Shown: piece by piece, positions 37,876-46,138 of the stretch | Position numbering within the stretch: position 1 is the first letter of the stretch | Layout of the letters: every line of letters starts with the position of its first letter | Assembly (NCBI GenBank): GCA_026415295.1 | Contig: JAOAHJ010000008.1 | Span: forward strand, 1 to 64,000 | Source: Spirochaetota bacterium | Lineage (GTDB): Bacteria > Spirochaetota > JAAYUW01 > JAOAHJ01 | Direction of reading: 5' to 3' | DNA: 64,000 bases | Made by a program: the position numbers and the translations under genes | Notes under the pieces: model-generated | Told to the model about the DNA's origin: nothing | The model's database searches: none | What the model saw: the letters and a program-made list of their open reading frames with translations, nothing else

Positions 37876-39182
37876 AGTTGTTTTTTCCATTCTCCATACA
37901 TCTTTTGAGTCCCTTCTAATTTATATATTTTGCAAACAATTTCATTTTCTAAATTTAGGGGTTTACTTTTTGCAAGGATAGTACCAGGTAGTGGCATAAA
38001 AAAATGGGAGTGAATTTTTGCTCCCATATTAACAAGTTTTTCTATAAATCTAAGAGATTCAATTTGAAACTCTTTATTTTCAAAGGGAAGACCAAAAATA
38101 AAATCTACATGTGGTTCAAATCCATTTCTTAATATTATTGAGGTCGCCTTAAATATAATTTCTTTATTATGTTCTCTTTTAATTTTCGAAAGAACAAAAT
38201 CGCTTCCACTTTGAGCTCCAATAATAATTCTTTTATTGTTAGCATATTTCTTAATAATTTTTAGTAGGTCATCTGAAATATTATCTGGTCTAATTTCAGA
38301 AGGAAATGATCCAAAATAAATTTTAATTTTATTCCCTGAAATTTTTCTAATACTTAGAAGTAAATTTTCAATTTTTTCTAAATTTACCTCATTTTTTTTT
38401 AATGACATATATGATGAAGCATCAGGTGAAATAAATCTTAAATCCCTAATGTTATTCTTAATAGAAAGTTTAACCATTTCTACTATATTTTCAATATTTC
38501 TATGTCTTACCAATTTGGCTGTAATTTGTGGTGTCTGACAATAAGCACAATTAAAAAAGCACCCTCTTGTTATTTCTATTGGACCATAAAGCTGATATTT
38601 ATCAGAAAAATATCTAACATTATTCAAATCATCAATATTTTTAATTCTTTTATTTATAAATACTTTATTATCATAATATAATGATAAATTATTGAATTTT
38701 TTATCTTTCAAATGCCCAATAAATTCTTCTTTATTTTTTTTATTGAATTTTTTTTTAAAAAAACATTCGATTAATTCTTTAATAGTAATTTCACTTTCAT
38801 CAATAAAACCTATATCACTGTTTAAAAATTTTATTGAATCAGGCTTTCCAATTATATGAGGACCTCCATTAATAATAAAAAAATTTTTATCTATTTCTTT
38901 TTCAAGACATTTAATTTCTGATATTAAAAATTTATATTTTAACAATTCTGAAGTTAATATTGAAAAAAGAAAAAAAAAGTTTTCATATTCGTTTTTATTT
39001 TCTAAGATAAATTTTTTAATAAGATTAAAATCATAAAAAATCTTAATATCAAAATCAAAACTTTTTTCTAATTGTTCAATTGAAGGAATAAGAGCATTAA
39101 AACTATATTTGTTATTATTCTCAAGAAAAGCAACTATAACTAATTTTTTCATATTTGAAAAAAATTTTATATATTTTAACAT
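37842..39182 (-). CDS. Radical SAM protein with B12-binding-like N-terminal domain
   Basis: A 446-residue protein. Residues 1-160 form a Rossmann-like domain resembling cobalamin-binding domains (FIINGGPHIIGKP, DIGFIDESEITIKEL) but without the DxHxxG cobalamin-ligating motif. The radical SAM core starts at EITRGCFFNCAYC with Cys208, Cys212 and Cys215 binding the 4Fe-4S cluster; IIGAQSGSDFVLSKIKRE and VDFIFGLPFE are further core motifs. The closest architecture I know is the archaeal MJ_1487-type B12-binding/radical SAM family of unknown function. The ATG at 39152 is a possible alternative start. A flavin reductase-like gene lies 10 bases upstream on the same strand. Confidence 0.85.
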   Translation of the reverse strand: MLKYIKFFSNMKKLVIVAFLENNNKYSFNALIPSIEQLEKSFDFDIKIFYDFNLIKKFILENKNEYENFFFLFSILTSELLKYKFLISEIKCLEKEIDKNFFIINGGPHIIGKPDSIKFLNSDIGFIDESEITIKELIECFFKKKFNKKNKEEFIGHLKDKKFNNLSLYYDNKVFINKRIKNIDDLNNVRYFSDKYQLYGPIEITRGCFFNCAYCQTPQITAKLVRHRNIENIVEMVKLSIKNNIRDLRFISPDASSYMSLKKNEVNLEKIENLLLSIRKISGNKIKIYFGSFPSEIRPDNISDDLLKIIKKYANNKRIIIGAQSGSDFVLSKIKREHNKEIIFKATSIILRNGFEPHVDFIFGLPFENKEFQIESLRFIEKLVNMGAKIHSHFFMPLPGTILAKSKPLNLENEIVCKIYKLEGTQKMYGEWKKQLQIAEKIFSTF

Positions 39183-39192
39183 TTAAAGGCTT

Positions 39193-39732
39193 TTATTCTC
39201 TTATAAAAATTTTTAATATTCTACCAACATACATTCTATGATAATCATTATTATTGTAATGTTTTTCAATTTCTGAATCCAAGAAGTTTTTATTATCTAA
39301 ATCTTGAAAATATATTTTCTCACATAAGAATAAAATTTTAGATTCTTCTACAAATGGAATTCTAATATTTTTAACAAAATTTAACTTATCTTCTACTGAA
39401 TAAAAATTTAAATTAAATTTACATTTATCAAACTTATTTTCTAATCTACCACTTTTCATTCCGCAATACTCAAGTTTGTCTTTAAAATTATCATCAAAAA
39501 AAGAAACAGAAAAAAAATTTGATTTCTCAAAAATGGTATATGTATATCTTGTAGGCCTTATAAATACATTCACAATAGGGTAATTCCATAATATTCCTAA
39601 ACTTAACCAACTTGCGGTCATACAATTATTATTTTTTTCATTTCCAACTACAATAAGTGCCCATTTATTATCTATATAATCAAAAACTTTAAAAGAAAAA
39701 TCGTAAAAATTAATTTCTTTAAACTTATCCAT
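39193..39732 (-). CDS. Flavin reductase-like FMN-binding protein
   Basis: A protein of about 179 residues with the split-barrel flavin reductase fold. ALIVVGNEKNNNCMTASW is the typical first FMN-binding segment, followed by RPTRYTYTIFEKSNFFSVSF and the EYCGMKSGR segment. Anaerobe members often act as flavoredoxin-like electron carriers. The start at 39732 has AAGGAG upstream; an in-frame TTG at 39750 is rejected. It leads a two-gene minus-strand unit with the radical SAM gene, for which it could supply electrons. Its upstream side is the long AT-rich gap with DnaA-box-like sequences. Confidence 0.85.
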   Translation of the reverse strand: MDKFKEINFYDFSFKVFDYIDNKWALIVVGNEKNNNCMTASWLSLGILWNYPIVNVFIRPTRYTYTIFEKSNFFSVSFFDDNFKDKLEYCGMKSGRLENKFDKCKFNLNFYSVEDKLNFVKNIRIPFVEESKILFLCEKIYFQDLDNKNFLDSEIEKHYNNNDYHRMYVGRILKIFIRE

Positions 39733-40195
39733 TTTTAACTCCTTTATCAAAAATTACATTATTTTTAAAAATTTACTAACAAATTAACAAAAAAAAAATA
39801 ATTTTATTCACAAACTTAACATTCATATTTTAATAATAAATATTATTTTTAAAAAAATTAAATTTTTGAAAAAATAAAATATTTAATGTGAATAAAAAAC
39901 AAAAATTTTCTATAAATAAATAACAATTTAAGTTATTTACAGTAAAAAAAATAATAAGAATTACAATAAATTGTTCATATTAATACTAATACAATCAATA
40001 AAAATAATTTGAAAAAAACATATACTTAAATATTCAATATAAAAAACTAAATTTAAAAAATTAATAATTATATGTATTTAAATATAAAAAATAAACTTAA
40101 TAAGATTAAAATTATTAAAAAATTAAGCTAAAAAATATAGTTGATTAATTTTATTTTAAGTATATAAATTTTTACAAAAAAATTAGGAGGTTAGA
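39733..40195. other. Candidate replication origin: gene-free AT-rich gap with DnaA-box-like sequences
   Basis: This 463-base divergent gap holds two perfect TTATTCACA sequences in inverted orientation, at 39804-39812 (+) and 39887-39895 (-, read as TGTGAATAA). Their flanks extend the inverted repeat to 11 bases (39802-39812 and 39887-39897). A near match, TTATTTACA, is at 39933-39941. TTATNCACA is the classical DnaA box. The remaining 250 bases are almost pure A/T, as an unwinding element would be. Leftward genes dominate to the left and rightward genes to the right, and mnmG-rsmG-parA-parB lies 2.6-6.8 kb downstream. It could instead be a DnaA-regulated promoter region; dnaA itself is not in the window. 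Confidence 0.45.
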
Positions 40196-42358
40196 ATGAT
40201 AATTTATGGATGGATAGGATCTATTCTTGCATTAATTTTTTCATTTTCACTTGTTATTTACCTTGATAAACAAGAATCTGGAAATGAAAAGATGGTCAAA
40301 ATTTCAAAAATAATACAAAATGGAGCTAAAACATACTTAACACAACAATATAAAGTAATTTTAATAGTTTTTATTTTTCTATCAGCTATACTATCTTATA
40401 TTTCTTTTTTCTTAAAATTATTATCACCTTTTGTACCATTTGCATTTATAACTGGTGGATTCTTTTCAGGTTTATCAGGATATATAGGTATGATGATTGC
40501 TACTAAATCTAATCAAAAAACAACTCAAGCTGCAAGAAAAAGTTTGAATAAAGGCTTAAGGATCGCTTTTTCAGCAGGCACTGTTATGGGAATGACTGTA
40601 GTTGGATTTGGACTACTTGATATTTCAATATGGTTTACTTTATTAAAATATGTTTTTAAAGTAGAAACTTTTGAAATACCATCTATTATGATTACTTTCG
40701 GTATGGGTGCATCTACAATGGCTCTATTTGCAAGATTAGGTGGAGGTATTTTTACAAAAGCAGCTGATGTAGGAGCTGATATTGTTGGTAAAGTTGAACA
40801 AGAAATTCCAGAAGATGATCCAAGAAATCCAGCTACTATTGCAGACAATGTGGGCGATAATGTAGGTGATGTTGCTGGTATGGGTGCAGATCTTTATGAA
40901 AGTTATGTGGGTTCAATTGTAGCTACAATGGCACTATCAGTTTTTGCTTTTAAAGATGTTGTTTTTATGATATTACCTATAATAATAGCTGGTATTGGAA
41001 TAATTCTTTCTATAATAGGAACATTTTTTGTACAAACAAAAGAAGATGCTAATCAATTAAATCTTTTAAGAGCTCTTAGGAGAGGTATTTATTTTTCTTC
41101 ATTCGGAATTGTTATACTTTCATTCTTATTCATATTTTATGTTATAGGAAAGCAATATTTAAACATATGGCTTTCAATGTGTTCAGGTTTATTAGCTGGA
41201 GTAATAATAGGTTATTTTACTGAATATTTCACTTCTGATAATTACAAACCGACAAAAGAATTATCTGAAAAGTCACAAACAGGAGCAGCAACTGTTATTA
41301 TAGATGGTATAGCTTTAGGTATGAGATCAACTGCAATACCTGTATTAACAGTTTCAATAACTATTATTTTAGCCTTTTTTATTGCAGGAGGGTCTAAAAG
41401 TGTAGCAAATGGATTATATGGAATTGGTATTGCAGCTGTAGGAATGTTATCTACACTCGGCATAACTCTTTCAACAGATGCTTATGGACCTATTGCTGAT
41501 AATGCTGGTGGAATTGCTGAAATGGCTGAACTTGGTGAAGAGGTGAGACATAGAACAGATAATCTTGATGCTTTAGGAAATACAACAGCTGCTACAGGGA
41601 AAGGTTTTGCTATAGGTTCAGCAGCATTAACTGCTCTTGTGCTTGTTGCTGAATATAAAAATAAGATAATAGAAAATTTGTCAATTGTAGCTTCAAAAGG
41701 ACCACTATTTTCGGACTATATAAAAAAATTTTTAGATAAAGCAGGTTATCAATGGAATAATAGTTTAAACGTTAACTTTCTTGATCCATTTATCGTTGTG
41801 GGTTTATTTATTGGAGCCTTAATGCCTTTCTTCTTTTCATCATTAACTTTAAGGGCAGTAGGTAGAACTGCACATCAAATGGTAAAGGAAATAAGAAGAC
41901 AATTTAAGGAAAAACCAGGTATATTAAAAGGAACTGAAGATCCAGATTATATTTCCTGTATTAAAATATCAACTATTGGAGCTCAAAAAGAAATGGTAAT
42001 TCCATCTTTAATTGCAATAATTGTTCCAGTATTAACTGGTATTATTTTAGGTCCATTAGCTGTAATTTCTTTATTAATTGGTTCATTAATTTCTGGTTTT
42101 ATTTTAGCCATAATGATGGCTAATTCTGGTGGAGCTTGGGACAATGCTAAAAAATTTATAGAAAAAGGCAATTTTGGAGGAAAGAATTCTGAACCACATA
42201 AAGCATCAATTGTTGGAGATACTGTAGGTGATCCATTTAAAGATACAGCTGGGCCTTCACTAAATATTTTGATAAAGTTAATGAATATGGTATCTATTGT
42301 TTTTGTTTCTGTTTCAATCTATTTAAATGCTATGATATCAAAAATTATATTTAAATAG
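40196..42358 (+). CDS. hppA: K+-dependent membrane-bound pyrophosphatase (cation-pumping)
   Basis: A 720-residue integral pyrophosphatase with about 16 helices that couples PPi hydrolysis to H+ or Na+ export. Active-site signatures are [34 protein letters not shown] and the C-terminal [14 protein letters not shown]. The [11 protein letters not shown] motif has Ala where K+-independent pumps have Lys, so it belongs to the K+-requiring class. The Glu in ADLYESYVG is at the position found in that class, many of which pump Na+. TAGGAGG precedes the ATG. PPi made or used by PPDK and biosynthesis ties it to central metabolism. Confidence 0.95.
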   Translation: MIIYGWIGSILALIFSFSLVIYLDKQESGNEKMVKISKIIQNGAKTYLTQQYKVILIVFIFLSAILSYISFFLKLLSPFVPFAFITGGFFSGLSGYIGMMIATKSNQKTTQAARKSLNKGLRIAFSAGTVMGMTVVGFGLLDISIWFTLLKYVFKVETFEIPSIMITFGMGASTMALFARLGGGIFTKAADVGADIVGKVEQEIPEDDPRNPATIADNVGDNVGDVAGMGADLYESYVGSIVATMALSVFAFKDVVFMILPIIIAGIGIILSIIGTFFVQTKEDANQLNLLRALRRGIYFSSFGIVILSFLFIFYVIGKQYLNIWLSMCSGLLAGVIIGYFTEYFTSDNYKPTKELSEKSQTGAATVIIDGIALGMRSTAIPVLTVSITIILAFFIAGGSKSVANGLYGIGIAAVGMLSTLGITLSTDAYGPIADNAGGIAEMAELGEEVRHRTDNLDALGNTTAATGKGFAIGSAALTALVLVAEYKNKIIENLSIVASKGPLFSDYIKKFLDKAGYQWNNSLNVNFLDPFIVVGLFIGALMPFFFSSLTLRAVGRTAHQMVKEIRRQFKEKPGILKGTEDPDYISCIKISTIGAQKEMVIPSLIAIIVPVLTGIILGPLAVISLLIGSLISGFILAIMMANSGGAWDNAKKFIEKGNFGGKNSEPHKASIVGDTVGDPFKDTAGPSLNILIKLMNMVSIVFVSVSIYLNAMISKIIFK

Positions 42359-42447
42359 TAAAAAATTTTTTATATTAAAAATATTTAAAATAGAAGTAAA
42401 AATATTAAATATAAAAAAACAAAATAATAAAAATAAGAAATAAAAAA

Positions 42448-42475
42448 TTGACAAATAAAATATGATTATTATATT
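42448..42475 (+). promoter_or_regulatory. Promoter of the tRNA-Ser/SRP RNA unit
   Basis: TTGACA at 42448-42453 and TATATT at 42470-42475 are separated by 16 bases. The predicted transcription start near 42482 is two bases before the tRNA 5' end at 42484, so the primary transcript would have almost no 5' leader. Confidence 0.7.
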
Positions 42476-42483
42476 TAAGGAAA

Positions 42484-42571
42484 GGAAAGGTGTCCGAGAG
42501 GCCGAAGGAGCACGCTTGGAAAGCGTGTGTAGGTGATAAACCTACCAAGGGTTCGAATCCCTTCCTTTCCG
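42484..42571 (+). tRNA. tRNA-Ser (anticodon GGA)
   Basis: An 88-base class II tRNA. The acceptor stem GGAAAGG (42484-42490) pairs with CCTTTCC (42564-42570) and a G discriminator follows at 42571. The anticodon arm is CACGC-TTGGAAA-GCGTG with anticodon GGA at 42518-42520. There is a long variable arm GTAGGTGATAAACCTACC, and the T arm AAGGG-TTCGAAT-CCCTT. CCA is not encoded; the next bases are ATAC. The GGA anticodon reads UCU/UCC serine codons, and the long variable arm is a serine identity feature. It is followed after two bases by SRP RNA. Confidence 0.96.
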
Positions 42572-42573
42572 AT

Positions 42574-42682
42574 ACTGCACTTAAGGTAACCCAATGGTAA
42601 TTCTTTCTCAAACCCCGCCAGGTCCTGACGGAAGCAACGGTAGAGAATAGAGTTGCTGATTGGAAATTATCTTAAGTGCAGT
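42574..42682 (+). ncRNA. ffs: Signal recognition particle RNA, small bacterial (4.5S) type
   Basis: About 109 bases that fold into one long hairpin. ACTGCACTTAAGGTAA at 42574 pairs with TTATCTTAAGTGCAGT ending at 42682. The conserved helix 8 apex GCCAGGTCC-TGAC-GGAAGCAAC contains the Ffh-binding symmetric and asymmetric loops (CCAGG, GGAAGCA). The apical tetraloop is UGAC where most bacteria have GGAA or another GNRA-like loop. No Alu domain is present. A run of eight T (42682-42689) directly after the closing stem makes the RNA its own terminator. It follows tRNA-Ser by two bases and is probably released by tRNA 3' processing. Confidence 0.92.
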
Positions 42683-42801
42683 TTTTTTTAAATTAAAAAT
42701 ATTTAATTTTTAAATTTAAATATAATATAATATAAATAATATTTGCTTAATTAAATAATAAAAATATATAAATATTATTTATTTTAAAAGTAGGAGAAAT
42801 A

Positions 42802-44664
42802 ATGGATTATGATGTTATAGTTGTGGGTGGAGGTCATGCTGGAATTGAAGCTTCTTGGGCAGCGACTAATTTTGGATTAAAGACACTTTTAATTACATTA
42901 AATATTGATAATATAGGACAAATGTCATGTAATCCATCAATTGGTGGAATAGCAAAAGGGAATATAGTTAGAGAAATCGATGCTTTTTGTGGACTTATGC
43001 CAGAAATTGCTGATTTAACAGCAATTCAATTTAGAATGCTAAATACAAAAAAAGGACCTGCTGTTCAATCTTTAAGAGTTCAGTCAGATAAAATACAATA
43101 TATGAATGAAATTATAAAAAAGATTTTGTCTAGAGATAATCTATTTGTATACCAAGATGAGGTCATTGATTTAATTTTAGATGAAAATAAAAAAAAAGTT
43201 ATTGGTATAAAAACAAGAAGAGGTCTTCAAATTACTGCTAATGCAATTATATTAACTACTGGAACTTTTTTGAAAGGGAGAATATTTATAGGCGATTATA
43301 ATGGAGAAGGAGGAAGAATTGGAGAATATTCTGCAAATTATTTATCCGATTTTTTATTAAAAAATCAGTTTAGATTAATTAGATTAAAAACAGGAACTCC
43401 ACCGAGAGTTAATGGTAGATCTATAAATTTTAATAAAATGGAAGTACAAAAAGGAGATGAAAACCATGAATATTTTTCAATAGCCTCATATGTTAACAAA
43501 ATTAATAAATTACCTCAAATAGATTGTTATATAACTAGAACAAATGAAAATACTTCAAAAATTATTCTTGAAAATATAGATAAATTACCATTATACTCTG
43601 GGAAAATAAAAGGAATTGGGCCAAGATATTGTCCATCTTTTGAAGATAAAGTTATTAAATTTAAAGATAAAAGTTCTCATTTGATATTTGTTGAGAAAGA
43701 AAGTTTATTATCAAATATTTATTATTTAAATGGTATTTCAACATCTCTTGCAGAAGATCTGCAAATAAAATTACTCAGAACAATAGATGGTTTTGAAAAT
43801 ATTGAAATAATTAAGCCAGCTTATGCTGTTGAATATGATGCTATAGATCCAACATATCTTAAACCTACACTTGAAAGTAGAATAATTGAAAATTTATATT
43901 TTGCTGGCCAAATTAATGGTACTTCAGGTTATGAAGAAGCAGCTGGTCAGGGATTGGTTGCAGGTTTAAATGCTTCTTTAAAAATATTAAAAAAAGAACC
44001 ATACATATTTTCAAGATATAAATCGTATATTGGAGTAATGATAGATGATTTAACTACTAAAGGAATAGATGAGCCATATAGAATGTTTACCTCTAGAGCA
44101 GAATTTAGATTAAATTTAAGGTTTGATAATACTTTTGAAAGATTATATCCTGATGCTAGAACTTTAGGATTAAAAAAAGAAACACATGAACAATATTTTA
44201 ATAATTTTGTTAATCAAAAAAAGTTTTTTATTGAAAACTTTTTAGAAAGGAAATATAATAAAACTGATATTAGTGACTTTAATTTAGAAAAAAGTTTAAA
44301 TGAAATAAATCCTCCATATACCATAAAAAATTTAATTATTCAAGATGCTATTGATCTTGTTAAAAATAAAAAAAAGTTTATCAATATAGATGAGTATGTG
44401 TTAAAAAATATTCAAATTGAAAATAAATATAAAGGTTATATTGACCATGAAAATAAACTTATAGATGATTTAATGAAAAATGAAAATTTAAAAATTCCTT
44501 CAAATATTGATTATGATAAAATAGAAACTCTTTCAAAAGAAACAAAAGATAGATTAAAAAAAATAAAACCTGAAAATATTGGTCAAATGTCAAGAATAAA
44601 AGGAATAAAACAGACTGATCTATTAAATGTTTTAATTTATATTAAAAAGAAAAATAAAAATTGA
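42802..44664 (+). CDS. mnmG: tRNA uridine-5-carboxymethylaminomethyl(34) modification enzyme MnmG
   Basis: A 620-residue FAD protein that with MnmE installs cmnm5 or nm5 groups on wobble uridine 34. The N-terminal dinucleotide fold VVGGGHAGIEAS is followed by MSCNPSIGGIAKGNIVREID. Other hallmarks are LRTGTPPR-like RLKTGTPPRVNG, GIGPRYCPSFEDK, FAGQINGTSGYEEAAGQG and TSRAEFRLNLR. The C-terminal helical domain ends with QMSRIKGIKQTDLLNVL. AGGAGA precedes the ATG. It is the first gene of a mnmG-rsmG-parA-parB series, an arrangement often found near replication origins. Confidence 0.97.
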   Translation: MDYDVIVVGGGHAGIEASWAATNFGLKTLLITLNIDNIGQMSCNPSIGGIAKGNIVREIDAFCGLMPEIADLTAIQFRMLNTKKGPAVQSLRVQSDKIQYMNEIIKKILSRDNLFVYQDEVIDLILDENKKKVIGIKTRRGLQITANAIILTTGTFLKGRIFIGDYNGEGGRIGEYSANYLSDFLLKNQFRLIRLKTGTPPRVNGRSINFNKMEVQKGDENHEYFSIASYVNKINKLPQIDCYITRTNENTSKIILENIDKLPLYSGKIKGIGPRYCPSFEDKVIKFKDKSSHLIFVEKESLLSNIYYLNGISTSLAEDLQIKLLRTIDGFENIEIIKPAYAVEYDAIDPTYLKPTLESRIIENLYFAGQINGTSGYEEAAGQGLVAGLNASLKILKKEPYIFSRYKSYIGVMIDDLTTKGIDEPYRMFTSRAEFRLNLRFDNTFERLYPDARTLGLKKETHEQYFNNFVNQKKFFIENFLERKYNKTDISDFNLEKSLNEINPPYTIKNLIIQDAIDLVKNKKKFINIDEYVLKNIQIENKYKGYIDHENKLIDDLMKNENLKIPSNIDYDKIETLSKETKDRLKKIKPENIGQMSRIKGIKQTDLLNVLIYIKKKNKN

Positions 44665-44679
44665 AAAATTAAATAAAAA

Positions 44680-44695
44680 TGTTACACATGTAACA
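44680..44695. promoter_or_regulatory. parS-like centromere site
   Basis: TGTTACACATGTAACA matches the chromosomal parS consensus TGTTNCACGTGNAACA at all fixed positions except one central G, which is A here. The outer six bases are a perfect inverted repeat. It lies in the 32-base gap between mnmG and rsmG, one base before the rsmG ATG and about 0.65 kb before parA. ParB proteins load onto such sites as CTP-dependent clamps. The nearness to parA/parB strengthens the call; the single mismatch and only one copy seen weaken it. Confidence 0.6.
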
Positions 44696-44696
44696 T

Positions 44697-45344
44697 ATGG
44701 AATTGTTTTTAAAATTTGAAGATATTATTGATGGATTGTATAAAAAAAACATTGATAAATTTTTAGATTATTTAATTATAGAAAATAAAAAATATAATTT
44801 AACTTCTATTTTAAATAGAGAAGAAATGTATTATAAGCATATTCTAGACTCATTGGCAGGATATTTTTTAATGATTAAAATTTTTGGTGATACCATTTAT
44901 GGAAAAAAAATTGCTGATCTGGGGGCAGGGGCAGGTTTTCCATCAATACCTATTATTTTATATGACTCAAAATTACATTTCTATTTAATAGAATCAAATA
45001 ATAAAAAGTGTAACTTTTTAGAAAAAGTAAAAGATAATTTAAACCTAAATTATGTTGTAATAAATAAAAATTTTAAAGAGATTAAAGAACAAAAATTTGA
45101 TATTATACTTTTTAGAGCTCTTGATTCTATTCCAAATGTTATAAAAAACTCAAAAAATATTTATTCTAATGTAACTTTTATTTTTTCTTATAAGGGGAAA
45201 AAGTCTTCAATAAAAGAAGAGTTATATTGTTTGGACAAAAATAAAAAATTAAAAGATTTTATAAAAAAAATAGAAATTCATAATATTTATGGTATAAAAG
45301 AAGAGGAAAGAAATATTGTGGAGATATTATGGGAGAAATTATAA
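44697..45344 (+). CDS. rsmG: 16S rRNA (guanine-527-N7)-methyltransferase RsmG
   Basis: A 215-residue class I methyltransferase that makes m7G527 in 16S rRNA (GidB). The family opening NLTSILNREEMYYKHILDSL and the SAM-binding IADLGAGAGFPSIPI are clear. FKEIKEQKFDIILFRAL is the equivalent of the conserved VxARAL region, with Phe-Arg-Ala-Leu here. There is no Shine-Dalgarno; the preceding bases form the parS-like palindrome, so ParB binding there could in principle affect expression. The last 16 bases overlap parA. Confidence 0.95.
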   Translation: MELFLKFEDIIDGLYKKNIDKFLDYLIIENKKYNLTSILNREEMYYKHILDSLAGYFLMIKIFGDTIYGKKIADLGAGAGFPSIPIILYDSKLHFYLIESNNKKCNFLEKVKDNLNLNYVVINKNFKEIKEQKFDIILFRALDSIPNVIKNSKNIYSNVTFIFSYKGKKSSIKEELYCLDKNKKLKDFIKKIEIHNIYGIKEEERNIVEILWEKL

Positions 45345-46090
45345 CAATAGCTAACCAAAAGGGCGGTGTTGGTAAAACGACTACAGTTGTTAATTTGAGC
45401 TACTCTTTATCATTATTAAAAAAGAAAATTCTCGTTGTTGATCTTGATCCACAGGGTAATGCAACTTCTGGTTTTGGTATTAAATTGAAGGATGATAATT
45501 TAACAAGTTACAATGTAATAGTAGGAGATTGTTTAGTAAATGAAGCTATAATGAATATTGGTGTTCTTGACCTTTTACCAGCAAATATAAATCTTGCTGG
45601 TGCTTCAATTGAACTTTTGAATATTAATAATAGAGAGTATAAATTGAAAGAAGCATTAATTAAGATAAAAAATTCATATGATTATATTCTTATAGATACT
45701 CCTCCATCATTGGGTTTATTAACAATTAATGCACTCGTTGCTTCAGATTCATTTTTAATACCTGTGCAGTGTGAATATTATGCTTTAGAGGGGTTAACAC
45801 AACTTCTAAAAACAATTAAAATTGTTCAAGAAAGATACAATGGGGATTTAAAATTAAAAGGGGTTTTATTGACAATGTACGATCCAAGAACAAATCTTTC
45901 TAAACAAGTTAAAGATGAAGTATTAAATTATTTCGACAAGTTTGTATATCAAACTATTATTCCTAGAAATATAGCTCTTTCTGAGTCACCATCATTTGGT
46001 AAACCATGCTATGAATATGATCCTAAATCTAACGGAGCATTATCGTATTTAACTTTTGCTAAAGAGTTTCTTAATCCAGCAGTAAGTTAA
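45329..46090 (+). CDS. parA: Chromosome partitioning ATPase ParA (Soj)
   Basis: A 253-residue deviant-Walker ATPase. KGGVGKTTTVVNLS at about 11-24 has the signature first Lys. VVDLDPQGNATSGFG and YILIDTPPSLGLL give switch I and II. The short length without an N-terminal DNA-binding domain is that of chromosomal Soj/ParA. It binds DNA nonspecifically as an ATP dimer and is released by ParB, driving origin segregation. GGAG precedes the ATG, which overlaps rsmG by 16 bases. parB follows after 48 bases. Confidence 0.96.
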   Translation: MGEIITIANQKGGVGKTTTVVNLSYSLSLLKKKILVVDLDPQGNATSGFGIKLKDDNLTSYNVIVGDCLVNEAIMNIGVLDLLPANINLAGASIELLNINNREYKLKEALIKIKNSYDYILIDTPPSLGLLTINALVASDSFLIPVQCEYYALEGLTQLLKTIKIVQERYNGDLKLKGVLLTMYDPRTNLSKQVKDEVLNYFDKFVYQTIIPRNIALSESPSFGKPCYEYDPKSNGALSYLTFAKEFLNPAVS

Positions 46091-46138
46091 AAAAAAATTT
46101 AAATTCTAAATTTTATATTAAAAATTAATGGAGATTAT

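Noticed and set aside
40525-42171. Minus-strand frames inside hppA
   Set aside because: Antisense to a conserved membrane protein; composition is the complement of Gly/Ala-rich helices.
42405-42611. 68-codon minus-strand reading frame across tRNA-Ser and the start of SRP RNA
   Set aside because: It is the antisense of two confident RNA genes; its protein has no family features and its sequence is explained by the RNA structure.
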